This document shows positions 6,826 through 14,207 of a stretch of DNA of 18,608 bases, one piece after another. A program made the translations under genes and the position numbers. The stretch spans positions 1-18,608 of the forward strand of contig CAKUWY010000029.1 in the NCBI GenBank assembly GCA_934699585.1. Reading direction: 5' to 3'. The DNA comes from an uncultured Fibrobacter sp. Lineage in GTDB: Bacteria > Fibrobacterota > Fibrobacteria > Fibrobacterales > Fibrobacteraceae. The notes under the pieces were generated by a model. The model was not told where the DNA came from. It saw only the letters and a list, made by a program, of their open reading frames with translations, and searched no databases. Numbering within the stretch: the first letter of the stretch is position 1; each line of letters begins with the position of its first letter.

Positions 6826-8868
6826 CTAATCCACCTTTCTAAATCTTACCGTAAAGTTGGAACCTTTACCGGGTTTGCTGGAGAGAGAAATGGTCGCTTT
6901 GTGAGTCTCGGCGACTCGTTTCACAATGGCAAGTCCAAGTCCTGAGCCTTTTGTGCTGCGGGTCATCTCGTCACCAACCCTGTAAAAATCATTAAATATA
7001 TTTTTTTGTTCCGAAGAAGGAATACCTACGCCGGTATCAATTACTGAAAATACAGCGCGGTCGTCTTCGTTGTAAACCTTAATTTCGATATCACCTGGGG
7101 CATTGGTGTACTTGATTGCGTTTTCAATCAAATTTTGGGCGAGGCTGTAGAGGGCTGTGTAATCGCCCATCACATATACATTCGGGTCGAAACGGGTTTT
7201 GAAGGAAAGCCCTTTTTCCACCCCGATATCCTCCACAGTTTCAAAGACTTTTTTTGCACATACAGAAAAATCCAGTTTTTCCCATTTGAAAGCCCCAGTT
7301 CCGTGTTCCATGCGGGTGTAGTTCAGAATGGCCCCGATTAGGTTTTCTAGTCGGGAGGCTTCCTTGTTGATGAGCCCGGAGTATTCCTGAACTTTCTCGA
7401 CCTTCACGACGCGGCCACGGGCCATCATTTCGGCAAACATCTTGATAGAAGTTAGGGGCGTTTTCAGCTCGTGAGAAACGCTGGATAGGAAATTTGCCTT
7501 CATAGCCAAAAGCTTGTGCTCCTGGATAAAGAAACGTAGCATAAAAAATGAACCGAACAAGACTGTAACGAGGGAGAAAAACAGAAGACTGTACATCAGG
7601 AACATCCGATGCCTGGATTCTTTACGAATTTCACCCACATCTTTTTCGTAAAGGGTCAATTGCCAAGAGGGAATGGCATTAAAGGCTACCTGAGAAATCA
7701 CATTTGCGCTATCAGGAATAGACCCCAATATTAGAGAATCTTTTGCGTCTGAAATGGAAAAGGGCACGTTATTCCATCGTTGTGCAACACTTCTTAATTT
7801 GCCCAAAATGCGATTGCTGTAGGCGGCTTCGTCTATCTTGGCAATGACGACCTGGTTCCCTGAGAGCATTGGATAAGACATTTTAAAAAGCGTTACGCTT
7901 CCTTCGGACTTGAATAGAATACCCGCTTTAGAGGGGCTTTCGCTATGTAGAGTGTTTTGGAATAGTTCCTGGTTGTGCATCAGGATTTCTGTATAGCCCA
8001 GTTGGCGGTTGAAATTGCTTCGAAGATTCCAGAAGGCCTCCCGCTTGTCCTGCTTTAGGTTTTCGAAAGAAAGAATCTGGGTAAAGGCTGTTTCAAAAAA
8101 GAATCTTGTGGAGGGAATATCTTCAATGGTCTGTTCTTGCAGGAACTGGTTCAATACGGATAGGCAGTAGTCTTCTGCTTCTTGATGTTTTTTCATCTTG
8201 ACCAAGATGTCAAAATGGAGCAGGTTGATGGACCGGGTGAGATCCGAATGCAGGTAGCCCTGCAACTTGGGCTTACTTTCAAGAATTTTTAGAAGACGTA
8301 GAGATTCGTTGTAGTCTTTGCTCTTGTAGGCGATGCGAACAAGACCGAGCACATTCAGCGCCTGCTCCTTAGGAGAAAGCAGGGGGCTGTGAGCAAGCAT
8401 TTCTCGGGAGAACATTGCTTCTGGCAGCTTGTCGTTGTCCTGTTCGCTTTGGTATAGGGCGGCTTCTGCAAGGGTCGGTTTTGCGTTGGAAAAATGTTCG
8501 GTGTAAGAAAACAACTTGGATGAAATATCTGGATAGACTAGCGTCCCGTTGTTGTAAAGGAAGATGGCCTCAATGCCCTGTACATCCTTGAAATTTGCGG
8601 CGTTACCGAATTCGAGAAGGCTTTTGGGTTGCTCGTATAAAAAGAGAGATGCCGCCTTGGTTTCTTGAAAAATCTTGCCCTGTTCTTTTTCAAGGGCATC
8701 CTCTAGCTCCTTTTGCAAAGACGCACGGTTTTCGTCAAAGGTCTTCTGAATGAGGTAGTTCTCGTTCTGGATGTTGCGGAAGCTTAAATACGAAAGAATC
8801 GCCATCGGCAAAACGATGGCTCCAGCAAAAAAGCCAAAGAACAGGAGGTTGTTGCGTGAGATTCTCAG
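6826..8868 (-). CDS. Membrane sensor histidine kinase with TPR-like periplasmic domain, probable CTG start
   Basis: This is a two-component sensor kinase for the adjacent regulator. From the CTG start it has 680 residues: a first membrane helix at about 7-28, a long extracytoplasmic region with TPR-like helix pairs at about 165-245, a second membrane helix at about 420-445, HisKA with SHELKTPLTS (phospho-acceptor His466), N-box NLIENAIKY (579-587), G1 DTGVGIP and G2 GSGLGL. Start: the first conventional start is a TTG at 8811, which would remove half of the first membrane helix. The open frame continues 19 more codons to a CTG at 8866-8868. AGGAGG lies six bases upstream, within the nine-base AGGAGGTGA. 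No ATG, GTG or TTG exists between the in-frame stop (8872-8874) and 8811. A sequencing error is the alternative. The signal sensed is unknown. Confidence 0.9.
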   Translation of the reverse strand: MRISRNNLLFFGFFAGAIVLPMAILSYLSFRNIQNENYLIQKTFDENRASLQKELEDALEKEQGKIFQETKAASLFLYEQPKSLLEFGNAANFKDVQGIEAIFLYNNGTLVYPDISSKLFSYTEHFSNAKPTLAEAALYQSEQDNDKLPEAMFSREMLAHSPLLSPKEQALNVLGLVRIAYKSKDYNESLRLLKILESKPKLQGYLHSDLTRSINLLHFDILVKMKKHQEAEDYCLSVLNQFLQEQTIEDIPSTRFFFETAFTQILSFENLKQDKREAFWNLRSNFNRQLGYTEILMHNQELFQNTLHSESPSKAGILFKSEGSVTLFKMSYPMLSGNQVVIAKIDEAAYSNRILGKLRSVAQRWNNVPFSISDAKDSLILGSIPDSANVISQVAFNAIPSWQLTLYEKDVGEIRKESRHRMFLMYSLLFFSLVTVLFGSFFMLRFFIQEHKLLAMKANFLSSVSHELKTPLTSIKMFAEMMARGRVVKVEKVQEYSGLINKEASRLENLIGAILNYTRMEHGTGAFKWEKLDFSVCAKKVFETVEDIGVEKGLSFKTRFDPNVYVMGDYTALYSLAQNLIENAIKYTNAPGDIEIKVYNEDDRAVFSVIDTGVGIPSSEQKNIFNDFYRVGDEMTRSTKGSGLGLAIVKRVAETHKATISLSSKPGKGSNFTVRFRKVD

Positions 8869-8871
8869 CCG

Positions 8872-8880
8872 TCACCTCCT
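8872..8880 (-). promoter_or_regulatory. Extended Shine-Dalgarno of the kinase gene
   Basis: The minus strand reads AGGAGGTGA, complementary over nine bases to the usual 16S rRNA 3' end. It lies between the microprotein stop (8885-8887) and the CTG at 8868. It is the strongest ribosome site seen in the window and its spacing of six bases points to the CTG, which would need such help. Its TGA also closes the kinase reading frame upstream. Confidence 0.75.
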
Positions 8881-8884
8881 AAAT

Positions 8885-9001
8885 CTAGAAGGGGAGGTGC
8901 GACGAGATACTGGGGAACAGCAATATGAGGACGCTGGTCCCCATCAGTAAAGTGACCAGCGAAAAGGCCAGGGCCGATATGGCGATTAGTGTTTTTGTCA
9001 C
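8885..9001 (-). CDS. 38-residue single-span membrane microprotein
   Basis: A GTG at 8999-9001 overlaps the LysM gene stop as GTGA, a classic translational-coupling overlap, and opens a 38-codon frame ending in TAG. The peptide starts with TKTLIAIS, has one hydrophobic helix over about residues 5-29, and ends with the short polar tail SISSHLPF. There is no Shine-Dalgarno of its own, as expected for coupled re-initiation. The gene fills the gap between LysM and kinase genes, leaving 16 bases that hold the kinase ribosome site. It could be a small regulator or partner of the kinase in the membrane, which is inference from position only. It was not recognised as any known family and could be a chance frame, though position, overlap and hydrophobicity agree. 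Confidence 0.6.
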   Translation of the reverse strand: MTKTLIAISALAFSLVTLLMGTSVLILLFPSISSHLPF

Positions 9002-10164
9002 TTGGCTATTTGTGCTCTATGGGTGACAGAAACCTTGTGACCCATTTCTACGCGGCGGTTGTGGGAATAGATTTCACGAATCAATACTGCTGCTTCGTGA
9101 TCGGTTGCGCGGACAATCACACCACGTCCTAGCAAACGAGGCGGAATGCTTTCGTCGGACTTGTCCGGTTCCCAGATGGCAATGGCGTCGCCAGTGCGGA
9201 ACTTGTCCTCTTTACCTTTGTCAATTAGCACATAGGAGTATGCACCGATAATCAACATGGGGTCCATAGAATAACGTATAGTGGCCATGTCCTCGAGGTC
9301 AGCCTTCTTTTCATTGCCATAGCTGCTGACATTCAGAACTTTGGGCGACTTCTTTAGGCGGGCCTTGGATTGGTGGATCTTGATTTCCCTGAAACTCTGC
9401 ACGATCTGTGCTCGGGAAAGTGTATCGCCAACAGCGGTAATCTTTGCAAATCCCGAAAGTCGCAACAGGGCGTAGGTGTCAAAGCTCTTTCCATGGGTGC
9501 CGGGGACTTCGATGGCCTTTGCATCTAGGATTTCCACCAGGTCACCCTTCTTTGCCTTGATGTCGGTCTTTTTTCCGATTCCAACCACCACTTCCATCTC
9601 GGGAATGTGGAGGATGGGCTCTTTCCGTTCTCCGGAACGGATGGAGAAGAAACGATCGTCTTCTTTCAACTGTTCTACGTCATAGATTTCAGGGGCAAGA
9701 ATTTGGTAATAGCCATTGAAAATCTTGGGTGCCGGACGCTGCTTGTAGTAGTACTCGTCCTCTTTTTTGACCTTCTTGGGACGCTTGTCGCGGTTGCGCA
9801 GGTCGCCCAGCATGTTCTCGAAGTCGCCGTTGCGAGCGTCGCCTTGGTCGCAGCCCACTGCGGAAACACCCCTGGGCAGGTTGGTGTCGGCGATGGCGCC
9901 ACCACAAGGGTAGCGGTTCTGGGTGGTGGGGATTGCCACCGGTTCTTCGCGGGTGCTGTCTCCGAAGTAGATGGAGTCACCTGGATAAATCCAGTGGGGG
10001 TCCTGGATATGCCTGTTGTTTTCCCACAGGTCGGGCCAGGCGAAGGGGTCGTTCAGGAATTCGTCACTCAGGTCCCAGAGAGTGTCGCCTTCCTTGACGA
10101 TATAGGCAGACGCAACCAGCACTCCCAGACCGAGGCACAAAGTCGCAGTTTTCAAAAATCCCAT
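8998..10164 (-). CDS. Exported LysM-domain protein
   Basis: The 388 residues begin with a signal peptide (MGFLKTATLCLGLGVLVASA) followed at once by a LysM peptidoglycan-binding domain at about 21-67 (YIVKEGDTLWDLSDEF to IYPGDSIYFG). The remainder (about 90-388) has a charged, disordered stretch rich in D, R and K and then beta-rich segments of no recognised family. It probably sits in the periplasm bound to peptidoglycan. The start ATG has AAGGA five bases upstream. Its stop codon overlaps the microprotein start, and the kinase follows, so it heads a five-gene run. It may report wall state to the kinase; this is inference from gene order. Confidence 0.85.
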   Translation of the reverse strand: MGFLKTATLCLGLGVLVASAYIVKEGDTLWDLSDEFLNDPFAWPDLWENNRHIQDPHWIYPGDSIYFGDSTREEPVAIPTTQNRYPCGGAIADTNLPRGVSAVGCDQGDARNGDFENMLGDLRNRDKRPKKVKKEDEYYYKQRPAPKIFNGYYQILAPEIYDVEQLKEDDRFFSIRSGERKEPILHIPEMEVVVGIGKKTDIKAKKGDLVEILDAKAIEVPGTHGKSFDTYALLRLSGFAKITAVGDTLSRAQIVQSFREIKIHQSKARLKKSPKVLNVSSYGNEKKADLEDMATIRYSMDPMLIIGAYSYVLIDKGKEDKFRTGDAIAIWEPDKSDESIPPRLLGRGVIVRATDHEAAVLIREIYSHNRRVEMGHKVSVTHRAQIAK

Positions 10165-10209
10165 AGTAATCCTTGTAACTCTTTGAACGTGAACAAGTTA
10201 TGTAATAAT

Positions 10210-11469
10210 TTAATCTTTTCTTTGCCTAAAAGTAGGGGCTTTTTGCACAAAAAGTGTTTTATGGGCGGGTTTTATGGGGTTTTGGACTGGTTTTGGCCGT
10301 TTCCCGCCAAGAAGTCCCACCCTGTCAGGAACGAAAATGGCCAAAATTTCGAATTTTCCGCGGCCGGGTTCCAGGTAGAGAGGAATGGATTTGCGAAGGA
10401 CATACCCCTGGTTCCTGAACTGCTTGATGAGTTTTTGGGCCTGTTCCAGGTCGGCGGTCTCGATCAAGATGCGCTCCGGCCTGACTCCGGCGATGGTTTC
10501 GACAGAACCCGCCGGTAAGGGCTCCCCTTCGGGCAGGTTGAAATAGAATGTCCACCGCCCGTCGTTTTCGGACTTGGAAAAGAATTTGGTGAGAAATCCC
10601 GGGTCAAAGAACCCCCTGTGGAACCGCATGTTTTCTTGCGGGGCGAGGCGGCTGTTCTGCCGGCTGGATTCCATGGATGTTTCGCGGCAATCCTGGCTTT
10701 CTACCTGAGCAAACAGCGGGGAAAGGGAGGCGGCCACAAAACTCGGACCCGAGTAGAATTCAAAGAACCTGTCGCCCTTGGCGGGATGAATGGCGCTTGC
10801 AATTTTTTCCGGGAGTTTTAGCCAGGCGTCCTTGATGCGGGGGGCCCAGTCCAGCACGTGCATACAGAAGCCGGAATCGCCTAGAGGCATAAAGTCCTTG
10901 CCGAAATTGCACCTGGACTCGATGCGGGTGCTTTGATGCACGGTAGGGTCAAAGGGTACAAAGGGCTGACACTGGATTTGGTGGCAGCTGATGATTTCGG
11001 GACAGGAACGTTCCAGAAAATCTACGAAGGTCTTGCATTCGTGAGCGGAATTTTTTCCACGGAGGTTCGCCTGCACTACCAGGGCGAAGTTGCCGTTGCC
11101 GCAGGCCCTGAACCAAATGGTTCGGATGGCCTTGCGGAAATTGCGCAGGTGTTCTTTTTTGATTTGTTCGAAAATTTGCGTGACGACTTCGGGAGTGTCC
11201 ATCCCCTTTGCGGGAGCATCCAACAGCAGGCTTTCGTGACCGTTTATGAGCTTGTTGTAAATTTTCCAGTCGGAATTTTCGGGCTTTGCCTCTGCGGTGA
11301 ACCAGGCCTGGACTTTTCCAGGGATTCTCATGTCGTGGGTCCAGGAACTGAACTGCTTCTGGATGTCTTCGAAACTTGCCGCCCTGTGGATAATTGGCTT
11401 TTCGACCTTGGAAGGCTCTTGCTTTTGCTGATTGTTTTTGGATACACTTTTTCTTGTAAAACGATACAT
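10210..11469 (-). CDS. TrmA/RlmD-like protein lacking the catalytic cysteine (probable pseudoenzyme)
   Basis: The 419 residues follow the order of C5-uracil RNA methyltransferases (TrmA/RlmD/RlmC). A central region at about 105-220 resembles the part before the SAM fold. A Rossmann-like segment at 235-249 reads FFEFYSGPSFVAASL where active enzymes have DLFCGxGxFxLPLA, followed by an N-rich stretch. The C-terminus is EPGRGKFEILAIF where enzymes have PHTxHVExVxLF. The catalytic SCNP loop is replaced by ETAD (near 337-340) and the DPPR/DPAR loop by NLPEG (near 311-315), so uracil methylation by the known mechanism is not expected. The N-terminal 30 residues are polar and disordered. Start: ATG 11467-11469 is preferred to the GTG just before it because AGG then has six-base spacing. 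It may bind RNA without modifying it. The homology is read by eye. Confidence 0.6.
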   Translation of the reverse strand: MYRFTRKSVSKNNQQKQEPSKVEKPIIHRAASFEDIQKQFSSWTHDMRIPGKVQAWFTAEAKPENSDWKIYNKLINGHESLLLDAPAKGMDTPEVVTQIFEQIKKEHLRNFRKAIRTIWFRACGNGNFALVVQANLRGKNSAHECKTFVDFLERSCPEIISCHQIQCQPFVPFDPTVHQSTRIESRCNFGKDFMPLGDSGFCMHVLDWAPRIKDAWLKLPEKIASAIHPAKGDRFFEFYSGPSFVAASLSPLFAQVESQDCRETSMESSRQNSRLAPQENMRFHRGFFDPGFLTKFFSKSENDGRWTFYFNLPEGEPLPAGSVETIAGVRPERILIETADLEQAQKLIKQFRNQGYVLRKSIPLYLEPGRGKFEILAIFVPDRVGLLGGKRPKPVQNPIKPAHKTLFVQKAPTFRQRKD

Positions 11470-11480
11470 CACTTACCTAC

Positions 11481-11532
11481 TCAAAGGGCCGAAGGCCCGA
11501 GCTCATACCTCAAAGCAACGAAGTTGCGACCT
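11481..11532. repeat. Tandem pair of covarying small hairpins
   Basis: Two units share the frame CTCAAA-stem-GAA-stem-GA(G/C)CTC. Unit one has GGGCC/GGCCC (11486-11498) and unit two GCAAC/GTTGC (11515-11527). Loop and flanks are conserved while both arms of the stem differ in a base-paired way. On the minus strand the loop reads TTC and each stem is followed by TTTGAG. They lie between the PrimPol-like and TrmA-like genes and could be a weak double terminator, an attenuator or a dispersed repeat element. Confidence 0.65.
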
Positions 11533-11540
11533 CCCACCTG

Positions 11541-13259
11541 TTACACCCAGAATCTCGGGTAGATCCAAGAGCAGTCCCGAGCCAAAAGCTTCGGGAATTC
11601 CCTGAAGGAGCCGTTGATCTGGAACTGGTTCAGGCCGCCTTCTACCGGTGTGAGCTTCAGCACGCTGTCGGCACGGGATTCCAGGTAGGGGTATTCGTCA
11701 TTGTTGCAGGCGGCCACTACGGCACAGCCTGTGAGGGCGATGATGGTGTCCACCATCTGCATCAGAATCTGGTGGGGGGCTCCGGTGATACGCATGGCTT
11801 TCGGGTTGTGGAATACCGCTGAAATGGGGTCGATGACGATGGTGCGGTAGTTGTGGTTTCCCATCTTCTTCGCTCCTTCTACGCGCTTTGCGATAAGCTG
11901 TGCCGTCTCCAGCGGAGAAAGGGCGACTCCACGCAGATTCAAGAAGCCGAAGTTTCCGGTACTGGCGGGAAGCCCGCGTTTGTTGGCCAGCAGGTACAGG
12001 CGGTTCAGGAACACAGACTTGGTAAGTTCGAAGTTGATGAACAGCACGTCGCTCATGGTGGTGGCATTTCCGAACCATTCCTCGCCATAGCACAGCGAAA
12101 GTCCCAGGTCCATCAGGGCCATAGACTTTCCGCATTTCGGGGGAGCGGTGAACAAGAAGAATTCACCGGCCTGGAGCATGTTCTGGATTAAGACTTCGTC
12201 TTTTTTTGGGGCCTCTTCGCTGTCGCTGGCAAGCTCGATGAGGGGCTTGCCGTCTAGGGAGTATTCCACCCACTGTTTCCATTCGACGAAGTTCTTGGCG
12301 CCCTGTTCCAAGCTGATCAAGTACTGCTGCTTTCCACCACGGAGCACGCCCGGCATGCGGACCATCATGCTTGGGTTCCTGTTGCTGGAATCTACCTGGA
12401 AACCTTGGGAGGCAAGGGTGCTGAACAGGAAATCGACCCGTTCGTCGTATTCCTCTTGATTGTCGGCTCCAATCTTTACCCAGGCCTGCACGGAGTTTGC
12501 GCCGGTGTTGATGAGGGCGGCGCAGGGAAGGTTCAAAGCCTTGAAGTATGCCAGCTGCTTGGCCAGCGTCATCTTGGGGTTATCTACCATCACGTAGCGG
12601 TATTTCCAGCTCTCGTCGGAGGCGTCTTCGCCACCCTTGGTGGCGTTGATGCAGATAAGGGCTCCTTCGGGGCTGTCCAGGCTCTTCATGATTTTTTTGA
12701 TGGCATCGTCTTGGCCCACGATATTGGACACCAGCTCCGACGTGGCGGTAGGAGTGTCCGAAATCTTGAAGTCAACGGTTTCGTCTTCTTCGAAGGTGGC
12801 CTCCAGAAGCTTGGCCAGGTCCTTACGCCAGTCGGCGGCAGGCCAGGGAATAGACAGGGCTTCGGGGTCAATCTTGAAGTTCTGCAACAGTTCCAGGGAC
12901 TGGGTGTCAAGACCCATGGCCAGCATTTGTTCCATGGGAATCATGCTGGCGTTGAATGCTGGCATGATGGTGGTCTGTGGCGGCACCGCCTGGGAGGATT
13001 CCTTATGGGCTTCGGCTTTTGCTTCTTCCCGTTCAGAAGAGCGCTTCTCGCTGGAGAAGGCCCTGCGCAGAATCTGTTCCACTTCGTCGTCGGCCATGCC
13101 CCGTTCACGGGCAAGACCGCCAATCTGGAAGGATGTGTCCATAAAGGTCCAGCCGTCTTCCATGGCGGCTTCGGCGGCCTTGTACAGCTCGCTCTTTAGG
13201 TCCTTGTCCTCGAATTTTCCTTTTAGGAACTGGTTGACAATCTTTCTTGCGCTTTCCAT
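11541..13259 (-). CDS. PrimPol-like plus RepA-like ATPase protein
   Basis: The 572 residues appear to join three parts. Residues 1-200 are helical and charged, with no known domain. Residues about 200-335 resemble the archaeo-eukaryotic primase (PrimPol) fold of phage and plasmid replication proteins: VMVDN at 223-227, NTGANSVQAWV at 251-261, D290 and NPSxxxRxPG at 295-304. Residues 360-572 form a RecA/RepA-like (AAA_25) ATPase with Walker A APPKCGKS (372-379) and Walker B TIVIDP (473-478). The motif SxH normally found in active primases reads SVQ here, so priming may be lost. Start ATG has AAGGA six bases upstream. Such architectures normally sit on mobile elements, but no integrase, phage or plasmid gene is nearby. 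A role in replication or repair is inference. Confidence 0.65.
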   Translation of the reverse strand: MESARKIVNQFLKGKFEDKDLKSELYKAAEAAMEDGWTFMDTSFQIGGLARERGMADDEVEQILRRAFSSEKRSSEREEAKAEAHKESSQAVPPQTTIMPAFNASMIPMEQMLAMGLDTQSLELLQNFKIDPEALSIPWPAADWRKDLAKLLEATFEEDETVDFKISDTPTATSELVSNIVGQDDAIKKIMKSLDSPEGALICINATKGGEDASDESWKYRYVMVDNPKMTLAKQLAYFKALNLPCAALINTGANSVQAWVKIGADNQEEYDERVDFLFSTLASQGFQVDSSNRNPSMMVRMPGVLRGGKQQYLISLEQGAKNFVEWKQWVEYSLDGKPLIELASDSEEAPKKDEVLIQNMLQAGEFFLFTAPPKCGKSMALMDLGLSLCYGEEWFGNATTMSDVLFINFELTKSVFLNRLYLLANKRGLPASTGNFGFLNLRGVALSPLETAQLIAKRVEGAKKMGNHNYRTIVIDPISAVFHNPKAMRITGAPHQILMQMVDTIIALTGCAVVAACNNDEYPYLESRADSVLKLTPVEGGLNQFQINGSFREFPKLLARDCSWIYPRFWV

Positions 13260-13300
13260 AATGAATCCTTCTTAGTTGCTATCCCTTCCAAAATAAATAA

Positions 13301-14206
13301 TTAATTCTTGATGCGGAGTCTTGCGTATTCGTACAGGCCCAAAGATAGGGCTACGGAGGCGTTGTAGGAGTGTGCTTCGGGCATCATGGGAATCCGGAGC
13401 ACGGCGTCGCACTGTTTTTTCACGAAGGGCGGAAGGCCCACGTCTTCGCCGCCTACGGCAATGACCGCATGGTCAGCAAAGTCGAAACCGGCCAGGTTCG
13501 TCTCGGTGTCGGCGTCAAGGCCCAGAATCTGGTAACCCGCCAGTTTCAGCTCCCCAATGGCCCCTTCCAGGTTGTCAGGCCTGCAAATTCGCATTTTTTG
13601 TAGCGCTCCAGCAGAGGTCCGCTCTACGCTTGGCGTAATTCCGCACATGCCTTTTGCGGGAATCATGAGCAGGTCCACGCCCAGGGCGAGGCAGCTACGG
13701 ATACAGGCTCCCAGGTTTCGCGGGTCTTCGATGTTGGTGGCTACGGCGATAAGCTTTCTTTCGCCGGTATCACGGGCATTGAAAAATTCTTCCCGCACGT
13801 CTTCCCAGGCCAGCAGTTCCTTTTCGTTCATCAAGGCCACCACGCCCTGATTCGGTCGCGCATAACTGTCTAAAATTTTAGAATCCACCTGTTGCACATG
13901 CACGTGGGCCTTTTTGGCCAGTTTTTGCAGGCTGTAGAGCTTTGGGTTTTTAGACTGGTGCATGAACAGCACCCGATGGACCTTCAGGGGCTCGTTCTCG
14001 AGTAGGGCTTCTACTTCTTTAAGGCCTCCTACGGCTACTTGAGGCGCAGCGTCCTTGTCGCCGATGGCCCGAATCACGTTTTCTGGGCGCGGGCGGTCAA
14101 AGCGGGGCTTGTCAAAACGGGGGCGTGCCGTATTTGCCTGAGAAAAACGCCGTTCTTCTCCGAAGCTGCGTCGTTCGAATTTCTTGTCGTTGTTTTCGAA
14201 ACTCAT
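13301..14206 (-). CDS. rlmB: SpoU/TrmH-family rRNA 2'-O-methyltransferase, RlmB-like
   Basis: This SPOUT-fold enzyme, most like RlmB (2'-O-methylation of a guanosine in 23S rRNA, using SAM), has 301 residues. Residues 1-50 are a polar, arginine/phenylalanine-rich tail with repeated PRFD units; about 58-150 is the substrate-binding domain ending RPNQGVVA; about 151-301 is the catalytic knot. Motif 1 is NIEDPRNLGACIRS (158-171), motif 2 VGGEDVGLPP (251-260) and motif 3 IPMMPEAHSYNASVALS (272-288), each with its key Asn, Arg or Glu. The ATG lies one base after the cyclo-ligase TGA, with AGAGG upstream, so the pair is co-transcribed. The exact target nucleotide cannot be read from sequence, so RlmB versus another TrmH-type paralogue is open. 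Confidence 0.85.
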   Translation of the reverse strand: MSFENNDKKFERRSFGEERRFSQANTARPRFDKPRFDRPRPENVIRAIGDKDAAPQVAVGGLKEVEALLENEPLKVHRVLFMHQSKNPKLYSLQKLAKKAHVHVQQVDSKILDSYARPNQGVVALMNEKELLAWEDVREEFFNARDTGERKLIAVATNIEDPRNLGACIRSCLALGVDLLMIPAKGMCGITPSVERTSAGALQKMRICRPDNLEGAIGELKLAGYQILGLDADTETNLAGFDFADHAVIAVGGEDVGLPPFVKKQCDAVLRIPMMPEAHSYNASVALSLGLYEYARLRIKN

Positions 14207-14207
14207 A

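Noticed and set aside
8811..8873. Kinase starting at GTG 8873-8875 after a frameshift
   Set aside because: That GTG lies within the Shine-Dalgarno, leaving no spacing, and its frame runs into a stop; the in-frame CTG is simpler.
9607..10518. A 303-codon plus-strand open frame across the LysM gene and the TrmA-like gene
   Set aside because: It overlaps two well-supported genes in antisense and shows no recognisable motif or ribosome site.
11481..11532. A CRISPR array or mobile-element end at the tandem hairpins
   Set aside because: Only two units, variable stems, no spacer of constant size, and no cas or transposase genes nearby.
12405..13199. A 264-codon open frame on the plus strand
   Set aside because: It is antisense to the PrimPol/ATPase gene, glycine/histidine-rich with no domain, and arises from that gene's GC-biased codons.
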